The notes below the pieces were generated by a model that was given only the letters and a program-made list of their open reading frames with translations, was not told where the DNA came from and made no database searches. 6,819 nucleotides of DNA. It comes from Roseibacillus sp. (GTDB taxonomy: Bacteria; Verrucomicrobiota; Verrucomicrobiia; Verrucomicrobiales; Akkermansiaceae). Both the position numbers and the translations under genes were made by a program. How positions within the stretch are numbered: position 1 is the stretch's first letter; every line of letters begins with the position of its first letter. Where the stretch lies: positions 78,157 to 84,975 of the forward strand of contig PBTP01000014.1 in the NCBI GenBank assembly GCA_002729275.1, read 5' to 3'. Positions 1 through 6,590 of the stretch are shown here, in pieces.

Positions 1-1
1 G

Positions 2-178
2 CGATGGATTTTGGACTTTCCCGCAGTTTCGGTTATCATTCCCGGGGCCAGCTCTCCCGCCCAAGCCTTCGAAAACGCTACCGTCACCAAGACCCCTTCC
101 CTTTCCTCGGACCTTCACCAAGTCCTCCGTGACTTCTACAGAGAAGAGGTTCATCAGCATATCAGGGGAGCTTACTGA
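2..178 (+). CDS. Aldo/keto reductase, C-terminal fragment (5' end outside window)
   Basis: The frame is open from base 2 and ends at TGA 176-178, giving 58 residues. It begins RWILDFPAVSVIIPGAS and ends HQHIRGAY. The pattern 'RWIL..PAVS.IIPGA....Q..EN' followed by an Asp/Ser/Leu-rich helix and 'FY..EV..HIRG.Y' matches the C-terminal end of the NAD(P)H-dependent aldo/keto reductase family; the 'IPGA' strand and following helix normally help bind the cofactor phosphate. These enzymes are cytoplasmic (beta/alpha)8 barrels that reduce carbonyl substrates; the substrate cannot be told from this piece, and the catalytic Asp-Tyr-Lys-His residues lie upstream of the window. The next gene follows in the same direction 46 bases downstream of the stop if it starts at 225. 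The family call is from recognition only. Confidence 0.85.
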   Translation, partial: RWILDFPAVSVIIPGASSPAQAFENATVTKTPSLSSDLHQVLRDFYREEVHQHIRGAY

Positions 179-224
179 CATCCGAGGCAGGAATATGAAT
201 CCTCGCCTGATATCCGAAAGATCG

Positions 225-1082
225 ATGAAAATTCTCGGAACTACTGCAGTCGCACTGGCACACCTGCTGGTCTGCACCACGGGCACTACTCACGCAGACT
301 CCAGAAAAGCCCTTACGGTCAGGGTGAACGCCGAAAAATTCAATGCCTCAAGAGCCGACATTGAAGCAGTATGTCGATCGGCTGGAAATCAATTGATGCA
401 ACAGATGGAAGGGGTCCCGGAATTTACGGTGGAGGTTAGCAGAGGGCAGCATGGTCCCATTGCACTATTCCAGCGGGGCAAGGAAGGGCAGTATCTGGTA
501 AGACTAGCGACCGAAAAAACCTTCTGGGCTCAGTATGCCTACCAGTTCGCTCATGAAATCTGCCACGTGCTCTGCGGGTATGATAACGATTATCGCGGGA
601 ACTTATGGTTTGAGGAGACCCTCTGCGAGACCGCTTCGCTCTACTGCCTTCAGTCCATGTCACGGGAGTGGAGAACCAACCCCCCTTATGGCAACTGGAG
701 GAGCTATTCTCCTGCTCTTTTCGACTACGCCGATAACATCCGAAAGGGAAGAAAGGACTATCTCGAGATCCTGCATATTGGATTGCCCGCGTATTACCAA
801 AAGCATGCAGCTCATCTTTCCGGAAATCCCACCGACCGGAAAAAAAACGGCGCGATGGCCCTTGCAATCCTGACTCTCCTTGAGCGAAATCCGGGGCATT
901 GGGATGCCATTCGCTGGTTGAATTCTTCCCCCTCTCCTCAGGGGGAAACCTTTCTTCATTATCTAACTAAGTGGCATCGTGCCGTACCCCCTCAACATAC
1001 GAAGTTCGTAGCCACAATCGCATCACTGTTTGGCCTTTCACTACCGGAACTCCCTGAGCCCGGGAAACCCATCAGGCAATGA
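225..1082 (+). CDS. Predicted exported HExxH metallopeptidase-like protein, function unknown
   Basis: A 285-residue protein of no family I can name. From ATG 225 it opens with Lys2, a hydrophobic stretch (residues 3-17) and a possible signal peptidase I site after THA (residue 24), so export to the periplasm or beyond is likely. Residues 110-114 read HEICH (552-566), the HExxH zinc-binding and catalytic motif, and 17 residues later WFEETLCE supplies E131 as a likely third zinc ligand, with E135 one turn on, as in gluzincin peptidases. Four Cys (113, 117, 134, 141) cluster around this site and could form disulfides after export. The C-terminal half is Trp/Tyr-rich and mainly helical in appearance. 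Start choice: ATG 225 gives the cleanest signal peptide and is preceded by GAAAG at 216-220; ATG 195 (AGGCAGGA upstream) adds 10 residues; ATG 129 would overlap the reductase gene and is unlikely. Peptidase activity is inferred from the motif alone; the substrate is unknown. Confidence 0.75.
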   Translation: MKILGTTAVALAHLLVCTTGTTHADSRKALTVRVNAEKFNASRADIEAVCRSAGNQLMQQMEGVPEFTVEVSRGQHGPIALFQRGKEGQYLVRLATEKTFWAQYAYQFAHEICHVLCGYDNDYRGNLWFEETLCETASLYCLQSMSREWRTNPPYGNWRSYSPALFDYADNIRKGRKDYLEILHIGLPAYYQKHAAHLSGNPTDRKKNGAMALAILTLLERNPGHWDAIRWLNSSPSPQGETFLHYLTKWHRAVPPQHTKFVATIASLFGLSLPELPEPGKPIRQ

Positions 1083-1083
1083 T

Positions 1084-4000
1084 CTACCTCTCGAGCCCTT
1101 CCGAACGGATAGAGGGAGCATGAATAATCCGAATCTGCCCCGACCCCGCAAAGGGTGGAGTTCCTGCCACCAGAAAAGATCCATCAGGAGAAAACGCAAG
1201 ATGAGCAAGGCCGGCCCCACCCTCTTCGAGAGACATTAGCTCTCGCCTTGATGCCACATTCCACAACCTGAGGCTTCCATCCGCACTGGAAGACGCGAGC
1301 GTGCGGCCATCAGGCGAGAATGCTACCGACCAGATTGCCTGTTTGTGCCCCTGAAGGGTTCCCAGATGCTTTCCAGTTGCAGTTTCCCAGAGGCTTACGG
1401 CATTTTCAAAGTCATCAATACCATAGGTAAGTGCCAGCACAGTCCCGTCTGGCGATATTGCGACGCTTGATCCGAATGACTGCCCGCCATGCTCAATCCG
1501 GAGGCGCTCTGTCCTTGTGACGGAATCCCAGATAACACTACCCCCTCCCCTTTCAACGGTTGCGAGCGTCCTGCCGTCAGCTGAAAAAATTGCCTGCCGC
1601 CCGACGATTCGCATTATTGGCTCTGCAAGATCATCCAAATCCCACCACGCGAGGTCATCTCGCCACCCCACGGTCACCATCGTGCGTGCATCAGGAGCCA
1701 TTACGATCTGGTCGACGCGTGAACTGCCACTCTCGAATTCGGCCACAATCTGACCCTGATCCAAATCTCTCAGCCTCACTTTTCCCTCTGGCATTGCCTC
1801 CGCGAGGGACACTAGATCGCCGGCCATTGCTGCCACGAAGCGAGAGTAGCGCTCATTCGACGAATCCACCTTCACTTGGTGAACAACCTCCCGGGTATTG
1901 AGATTAATAATAGCAAGCCCACCCTTTCGGTTGAGGGCGCCGACATAACGGCTATCCCGGGTGAAACCCAGAGGTTTCCACTGACCTTCAAGGACGGCGG
2001 CCTCGGCAGGACCCGCCACCGGCCAGACCTTTACCTCACCATCCTTACTCCCACTTGCAACCAGACTTCCCTCCGGCGACAGAGCTGTCGCCCATACTTC
2101 GCCACGGTGACCATGAAGGGATCTGAGGAGTCGCCTGCTCTCAAGATCCCAGAGCCGCACAGAATGATCCCAGCTGCTCGAGGCGATAATCTGCGCACCC
2201 CAATCGGCCGCGAGAGAAGTTATCATTCCCGAGTGCCCCTCATCTGCTGGACTACTAGGGAGGAACCCTAGCTCCTGCCCGCTATCAACATCCCAAATTC
2301 CAAGATAGAAAATCCCGAGCTCTGACTTTTCCACATGAGGCGCTACTACAAATTTACCGCCCGGAGAAAAAAGAATCCTGCGACCCCCTGGAAATAAACC
2401 TCGCAGAGGAACTGCAGAGTCTTCCAGCACTGTCCTCCTCCCTTTGCCCATACCCCACAATACGATTCCCTCTGGCGACCCAGTCGCAAGAACCTCCTCG
2501 TTGCTGGAGAACGCAAGTGGACCACTCACGTTGGGGAACTGTCTGACCGACTGCCAGCTCTCTGTATCCCACAAAGTAACACCGCCCCCGCCACTCGTCG
2601 CAAGAAGCCTCTGGCTCGGAGAAAGGGCGACCGCTCCCCCTCCAATTTGCCCGACTAACTCCCTCCGCACCTCGCCACTCTCGACATCGTGCACCACTAC
2701 ACCACTACGATTGGCCACCACAAATTCCTCATCCCCCCGGAGAAAAGCGACCGCCGAGGCAGGACCTGCTACCGAGGCCTGAGGCTCCTCTGCTTCCAGG
2801 TCCCAGACTTGGACGGACTCTCTGGTCCCCACGGCCAGCAGGCTTCCATCTCCAGAAAACGAAAGAGTGCGAACCGGGCCAGCCTGGCGAGACAGGGTCC
2901 GATGCGGAGCTCCGAGGCAAAGTGACGCAAGGTAACGCCACTCAAATCCCCGCAACTCCCCTGAGGGATCGGATTCCAGCTGCCTTTCGAGCAGGCTCAG
3001 CGCCTTCGCCATATGCCCATCCTCCACTGCATGATAACCCACATTAATATCTGCTACATATTCATGAAGTCTTGCCATCGATTCACTCCTCAGGGCTTCT
3101 TCCCTATCCCGAAGAGCTCTCTCATAAGCGATGGATGTCTCCCTCTGAGCCTCTCTAGCCTCTTGCTCGGCAAGCGTTGCACGCAGGGCCTGCCGCGCGC
3201 TGATAACCACTCCCCCAATCAGGATAAGAAGTAACGCAACCGATGCCACCACTGATGTCCGGTGTCTTCTGAGAAACTTCCCAATCCGGTCAGCGGCACG
3301 GGGCGGGCTAGCCAATACCGGCAATCGCCGCATGTAGCGATCTAGATCAGCCGCAAGCTCATTCGCTCCACCATAACGCCTCGACCTTTCTCTTTCCAAG
3401 GCCTTCATCACGATCCAATCGAGGTCTCCCCGGATCTCCGCCTCTATTCTTGCTATGGTCGATGAGCGCTCGCTCCCAATCCGCTCCCTATCCTCAACCC
3501 GTGAGTGCCGCAACCGAAGAGAGGGCCGATATGGCTCAGCCTCCCTCAGGGCTTGGCGAATCTCGTCAATGCCCATTTTTCTCATTCGATCAGCGCCGAG
3601 GGGTGTATAGCCCGTCAGTAACTCGTATAATAAAACACCAAGAGAATACACATCGCTCCGGGTATCAATATCCACCTTATCGTGAAAAGCCTGCTCAGGA
3701 CTCATATAGGCCGGAGTTCCCACCACCGTATCGTGAACGGTCACGGATATATCCGCACCTAATGAATCGACTGCTTTTGCTACCCCAAAATCGATGACCT
3801 TTGGAATCGGCTCACCGTCACCCTCGACTATCAGAATGTTCGAGGGTTTCAGATCCCTGTGGATAATCCCCTTCTGATGGGCATGCTCCACTGCTCGACA
3901 TACCTTCAACATGACAGTTATTCGAGCCCTTACAGAACACCGTTCAGCCTTACAGTACTTTGTGATGCTTGTCCCTTCCACAAAATCCATGACGAAGTAG

Positions 4001-4479
4001 GGGCGACCATCAGGACTCGCCCCTGCGTCGAGAACTCTCGCAATATGAGGGTGATCCATTACCGCGAGGGCCTGTCGCTCAGCTTCGAAACGACGAATCA
4101 CACTCCGAGTATCCATCCCTAACTTGAGAATCTTGAGCGCGACGGTTCTTTGAACCGGCTGCTGCTGCTCCGCCTTATAAACCCTACCCCCCCCTCCTTC
4201 ACCAACTAGCTCCTGCAGAAGATATGGTCCGATCTTATCACCCAGACCCTCCCCAGCGCCAAGATCGCTCGTATTGTTAAGACCTCTGGTTGGATCCTCA
4301 ACTGCCGGCTGCTCCAGAAAACTCCCTGCCTTAGTTGACTCAAGAAGCAGCGACTCAACCGTTTCAAGCAGAACCTTATTGCCATCACACTCACGCTCAA
4401 GGAGCTGATTCCGACTGCCGGCATCTTCACAGGACATTGCAGCGGTGAAAATCTCCCGCACCCTGTTAACAGGAAACAT
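1084..4479 (-). CDS. Transmembrane Ser/Thr protein kinase with C-terminal WD40 propellers
   Basis: A 1131-residue kinase of the planctomycete/verrucomicrobial Pkn type. Numbering is from ATG 4479. A helical N-terminal region (to about 60, ending SFLEQPA) precedes the kinase domain. Key sites are the glycine loop GEGGGGRVY (93-101), the ATP lysine in TVALKIL (K116), IIHRDLKPSN with catalytic D209, DFG (230-232) and GTPAYMSPEQ (254-263). All catalytic residues are present, so it should be active. The region near 352-392, GDLDWIVMKALE to AADLDRYMRRLP, is a hallmark of this kinase group. RRHR then a hydrophobic segment (about 409-427) predicts one membrane helix with the kinase in the cytoplasm. 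A charged, probably coiled-coil linker (about 429-470) leads to about 14 WD40-like units (532-1131) with repeated 'FSPDG..LA......LW' motifs, enough for two seven-bladed propellers, probably extracytoplasmic. Start: ATG 4479 has a strong ribosome site; GTG 4501-4503 would add eight residues. Divergent from the sigma factor gene. Its ligand and targets are not visible in the sequence. Confidence 0.93.
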   Translation of the reverse strand: MFPVNRVREIFTAAMSCEDAGSRNQLLERECDGNKVLLETVESLLLESTKAGSFLEQPAVEDPTRGLNNTSDLGAGEGLGDKIGPYLLQELVGEGGGGRVYKAEQQQPVQRTVALKILKLGMDTRSVIRRFEAERQALAVMDHPHIARVLDAGASPDGRPYFVMDFVEGTSITKYCKAERCSVRARITVMLKVCRAVEHAHQKGIIHRDLKPSNILIVEGDGEPIPKVIDFGVAKAVDSLGADISVTVHDTVVGTPAYMSPEQAFHDKVDIDTRSDVYSLGVLLYELLTGYTPLGADRMRKMGIDEIRQALREAEPYRPSLRLRHSRVEDRERIGSERSSTIARIEAEIRGDLDWIVMKALERERSRRYGGANELAADLDRYMRRLPVLASPPRAADRIGKFLRRHRTSVVASVALLLILIGGVVISARQALRATLAEQEAREAQRETSIAYERALRDREEALRSESMARLHEYVADINVGYHAVEDGHMAKALSLLERQLESDPSGELRGFEWRYLASLCLGAPHRTLSRQAGPVRTLSFSGDGSLLAVGTRESVQVWDLEAEEPQASVAGPASAVAFLRGDEEFVVANRSGVVVHDVESGEVRRELVGQIGGGAVALSPSQRLLATSGGGGVTLWDTESWQSVRQFPNVSGPLAFSSNEEVLATGSPEGIVLWGMGKGRRTVLEDSAVPLRGLFPGGRRILFSPGGKFVVAPHVEKSELGIFYLGIWDVDSGQELGFLPSSPADEGHSGMITSLAADWGAQIIASSSWDHSVRLWDLESRRLLRSLHGHRGEVWATALSPEGSLVASGSKDGEVKVWPVAGPAEAAVLEGQWKPLGFTRDSRYVGALNRKGGLAIINLNTREVVHQVKVDSSNERYSRFVAAMAGDLVSLAEAMPEGKVRLRDLDQGQIVAEFESGSSRVDQIVMAPDARTMVTVGWRDDLAWWDLDDLAEPIMRIVGRQAIFSADGRTLATVERGGGSVIWDSVTRTERLRIEHGGQSFGSSVAISPDGTVLALTYGIDDFENAVSLWETATGKHLGTLQGHKQAIWSVAFSPDGRTLASSSADGSLRLWNVASRRELMSLEEGGAGLAHLAFSPDGSFLVAGTPPFAGSGQIRIIHAPSIRSEGLER

Positions 4480-4491
4480 CTCCTCACCTTC
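4480..4491 (-). promoter_or_regulatory. Ribosome binding site deciding the kinase start
   Basis: On the minus strand the bases before ATG 4479 read GAAGGTGAGGAG. AAGG (4487-4490) lies 7 bases from the ATG, and a second purine block GAGGAG abuts it. This supports ATG 4479 over the in-frame GTG at 4501-4503, which lies upstream of this site and has no comparable purine run before it. Confidence 0.65.
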
Positions 4492-4600
4492 GGTCTGAAT
4501 CACTTTGAAGAACGATAGATTGTGGACGCAGAAATCTGATCCTTTGACTGAATTTCAACCTCTAACGGGGCAGAGTCTACCACTTTCTCGCGGCTTATGA
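4480..4600. promoter_or_regulatory. Divergent intergenic control region between kinase and sigma factor
   Basis: These 121 bases separate two genes read away from each other, so promoters for both probably lie here or extend into the start of the sigma gene. No convincing -35/-10 pair is visible on either strand. TTGACT at 4544-4549 (+) and TTGAAA on the minus strand (4552-4557) lack a good -10 at 16-18 bases. A sigma factor of this class may use a non-standard promoter, and autoregulation is possible, but no binding site can be assigned from one copy. Confidence 0.4.
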
Positions 4601-5251
4601 ATGCGTCAATTTCCTCAATTTGCCGCAGGGAAACTCTTAGCAAGCTGTCTAATTGACAGAACCAATCCGATTTCGGAACCTGAAAGAACCTTGGACGATG
4701 TTACTCGTATCCTTTGCAGCCTTGAGGAAGGGACGTGCACAGCAGGAGATCTCCTTCCCGCCGTTTACGAAGAGCTCCGCCGTCTGGCTAGAAGTAAAAT
4801 GGCCGGTGAACGCCCCGACCACACCCTTCAGGCAACCGCACTTGTCCATGAAGTGTGGATCCGGCTGGAAAGATCTTCCGCAGGATCCTGGCAGAACAGG
4901 AATCATTTCTTTGGGGCTGCCGCCGAAGCGATGCGGCGTATTCTAGTCGACCACGCACGGAAGCACCTCAGCCAGAAGCGCGGATCAGGCGCACAGAAAG
5001 TTGAATTAGATTCGGCCTTGTCCTCGATTGTGGTCAAGGCTCCAAGGGAGGAGCTTATCGCAATACATGAAGCTCTCGATAAACTGGAGGAGGAGGATCC
5101 TCAGGTCTCACAACTCGTGAAGCTCCGTTATTTTGTCGGAATGACAATGGCAGAAGCGGCCGATGCGATGGACCTTAAAAAGCGCTCTGCAGAAGCGCTC
5201 TGGACCTACGGTAAAGCCTGGCTGCACCGCGAAATTAAAAAAACCCCCTAG
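4601..5251 (+). CDS. ECF-type RNA polymerase sigma factor (Sig-70_X6-like, kinase-associated)
   Basis: A 216-residue sigma-70 family factor that would direct RNA polymerase to a specific promoter set. Region 2 runs from DLLPAVYEELRRLARSKM (residues 50-67) through HTLQATALVHEVWIRL (74-89) to HFFGAAAEAMRRILVDHAR (102-120). Region 4 runs from about 153 to 213, with the helix-turn-helix in TMAEAADAMDLKKRSAEALWTYGKAWL. The 'LQ.TALVHE', 'FF..AA.AMRRILVDHAR' and 'AWL.RE' signatures are those of the ECF group common in Planctomycetota/Verrucomicrobiota and linked to Ser/Thr kinases. Region 2.2 has QATA where classical ECF factors have acidic D-x-E-D, so core binding may depend on phosphorylation, with Thr79 a candidate site (inference). 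No anti-sigma gene is adjacent; the kinase is the divergent neighbour. Start uncertain: ATG 4601 has no Shine-Dalgarno, and family N-termini usually begin about 10 residues before the 'VTRIL' segment, which fits TTG 4691 better. Confidence 0.9.
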   Translation: MRQFPQFAAGKLLASCLIDRTNPISEPERTLDDVTRILCSLEEGTCTAGDLLPAVYEELRRLARSKMAGERPDHTLQATALVHEVWIRLERSSAGSWQNRNHFFGAAAEAMRRILVDHARKHLSQKRGSGAQKVELDSALSSIVVKAPREELIAIHEALDKLEEEDPQVSQLVKLRYFVGMTMAEAADAMDLKKRSAEALWTYGKAWLHREIKKTP

Positions 5252-5324
5252 TTTTTTGGATTCCTCAAAAATCATGCGGATTTACCATTCCAAGCACGCT
5301 GGTATCAATTAGAGCGTATTCTCA

Positions 5325-6587
5325 ATGAACAAGTATCTCCTTCTAAACACTGCCTGGCTCGCTTTGGCACTGGGCGCATTTCTCTTCGGCCGCTCCACCT
5401 CTGAGAATTCGGCAGAACCGGCCGGAACTCTCATCCGGAAAAGCACCGGAAAACCATCAATCTCCCGCAGTGGATCTCAGGGAGGGGTGACCGGCAACAA
5501 GGGGAATGCTAGCCGTATTAACCTCGGCGCCGGACAAGGAGGTGCATCCATAAGCGTCGGAGACTTCCTCAAGGAGCGTGACCCCTTGCTCGCTAACCGC
5601 ATGTTTGCGGAGCTCATCCTTTCCATGGACGCTACCTCTGCCGGAGGAATTTTTGAAGAACTAAAGAGCAGAAGAAACCAAGGATCAGATGAGCAAATGA
5701 CTCTATTCCTCCGGGCTTGGGGGCAAATCGATGGATCTGCGGCGATGGAGGCAGTCGACGAATTCCGGAAAGATCCCCGCCGGCAGGCTCAGGCTGGAAT
5801 AGCCGCAATATCGGGATGGGCAAGCCAAGACCCCGAGGGAGCAAAAGCCTATCTGGCAACCGTCGACAACGAAATGGCTCGGGGAGTTCTCACTCAGGGG
5901 ATTGTCAGCGGAATGGCGAGCACCGATCCAGATGCCGCCACGGATTACGTGTTGGAGCTGGACCAGATACAGCGAACCCAGGTCGCACAAGAAGACACCA
6001 GCGAGGAGCGAAGGCAATGGTTCGACCGAGGACGAGCCTACGCGTTCGATCGGCAACTTGATACCATCGCCACCGCACAGATTGCTTTGGGCATGTCCAA
6101 TGCAACAGCCTGGGCAGAGAACCTTCCCGAGGGCACAATCAAGGCATCCGCATTCGATCGGATCGCCGATCGATTTGCCAGTGAAGACCCTGCCGCAGCG
6201 GCCGAGTGGGTGCGAAGCCACGCCAACCAGGAGTATGCAGAACGTGCAGTCCGAGAGGTCGCAGAGGAACTAGGCAGAGAGGACCCGGAGCAGGCAGTCC
6301 GGTGGGTCGCAGACTTGCCCGAGACTACCCAATCCGGTGCCATCAGCCAGTCAATGGAACGTTGGACTCGGGAAGATCCGGTAGCGGCCGGCAACTTTCT
6401 TCAGGACATGGCTCCCTCAAATTCTCGTGATGCTGCGGTAAAGAGCTATGCCAACGAGCTCGATGGCTCAGACCCGCAAATGGCTGCGGAGTGGGCCGGA
6501 TCGATTGCGGATGACCAGATGCGGTCTGAAACGCTCAATGGAGTGGCTCGCTCTTGGATCCGGGGGGACCCGGAAGGCGCTGCTTAG
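5325..6587 (+). CDS. Membrane-anchored helical-repeat protein, C-terminus truncated at junction
   Basis: A 420-residue product of unknown function. Residues 4-22 ([19 protein letters not shown]) form a hydrophobic anchor or uncleaved signal after Lys3, predicting an extracytoplasmic body. Residues 24-78 are Ser/Gly/Asn-rich and probably a flexible linker. From about 132 onward there are helical-hairpin repeats of 31-32 residues, each opening with 'W/F/L-x-x-x-DP-xx-A' and then W or Y. DP pairs fall at residues 169, 201, 288, 320, 351, 383 and 415. Such solenoids (TPR- or HEAT-like) usually bind proteins; no catalytic motif is seen. The gene follows the sigma factor gene by 73 bases in the same direction, so it could be co-transcribed with it or under its control. 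The upstream ribosome site is weak. The last repeat ends at its tenth residue ([10 protein letters not shown]) at TAG 6585-6587, where the DNA changes character, so the true protein is probably longer. Confidence 0.85.
   Translation: MNKYLLLNTAWLALALGAFLFGRSTSENSAEPAGTLIRKSTGKPSISRSGSQGGVTGNKGNASRINLGAGQGGASISVGDFLKERDPLLANRMFAELILSMDATSAGGIFEELKSRRNQGSDEQMTLFLRAWGQIDGSAAMEAVDEFRKDPRRQAQAGIAAISGWASQDPEGAKAYLATVDNEMARGVLTQGIVSGMASTDPDAATDYVLELDQIQRTQVAQEDTSEERRQWFDRGRAYAFDRQLDTIATAQIALGMSNATAWAENLPEGTIKASAFDRIADRFASEDPAAAAEWVRSHANQEYAERAVREVAEELGREDPEQAVRWVADLPETTQSGAISQSMERWTREDPVAAGNFLQDMAPSNSRDAAVKSYANELDGSDPQMAAEWAGSIADDQMRSETLNGVARSWIRGDPEGAA
5718..6584 (+). repeat. Tandem 31-32 residue DP..A..W protein repeats
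   Basis: Coding repeats within the membrane-anchored protein. Units beginning [72 protein letters not shown] and [10 protein letters not shown] are spaced 31-32 residues apart, with a longer, divergent stretch of about 87 residues between the second and third DP. Identity between units is at protein level; the DNA copies are diverged, so this is an old duplication array rather than a recent one. Confidence 0.8.
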
Positions 6588-6590
6588 GGT
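6574..6590. other. Probable chimeric junction between bacterial and eukaryote-type DNA
   Basis: Upstream of here the reading frame of the repeat protein keeps its repeat pattern up to GDPEGAA (6564-6584). Downstream, a methyltransferase frame in another phase is recognisable from LLRVDRGHF onward (about 6580). G+C over 6601-6819 is about 74% by hand count, clearly above the bacterial genes to the left. The bases shared by both readings (about 6574-6584) make the exact break impossible to place. No insertion sequence end, target duplication or tRNA is visible here. Confidence 0.75.

Noticed and set aside
1030..2925. Several plus-strand open frames of 69-131 codons across the kinase propeller region
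   Set aside because: They lie opposite a kinase gene with clear domains and show no recognisable motif or good ribosome site; they are antisense shadows.
4653..4658. Perfect TTGACA within the start of the sigma gene
   Set aside because: No -10-like hexamer at 16-18 bases (GGAACC lies there), so it is not a supported promoter.
4653..4946. Plus-strand open frame of 97 codons inside the sigma gene
   Set aside because: The sigma frame has unmistakable family motifs over the same DNA; this frame shows none.
5237..5258. Inverted repeat of seven A, C, then G and six T around the sigma stop codon, resembling a terminator
   Set aside because: The stem is almost wholly A-T with a C-rich loop and no G+C-rich stem before a T tract, so it would be a weak hairpin; not supported as an intrinsic terminator.
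5281..5308. Possible promoter before the repeat-protein gene: TTTACC, 16 bases, TATCAA
   Set aside because: Both boxes match consensus at only four of six positions and the leader would be about 10 bases; such matches occur by chance.
6556..6561. BamHI site GGATCC close to the junction, suggesting a cloning ligation
   Set aside because: The repeat pattern continues for about eight residues beyond it, and the same hexamer occurs elsewhere, for example inside the sigma gene, so it is not the join.
6442..6573. Extension of the methyltransferase frame upstream, including ATG 6538
   Set aside because: This stretch codes for solenoid repeats in the other frame and shows no methyltransferase similarity; the open frame is fortuitous.
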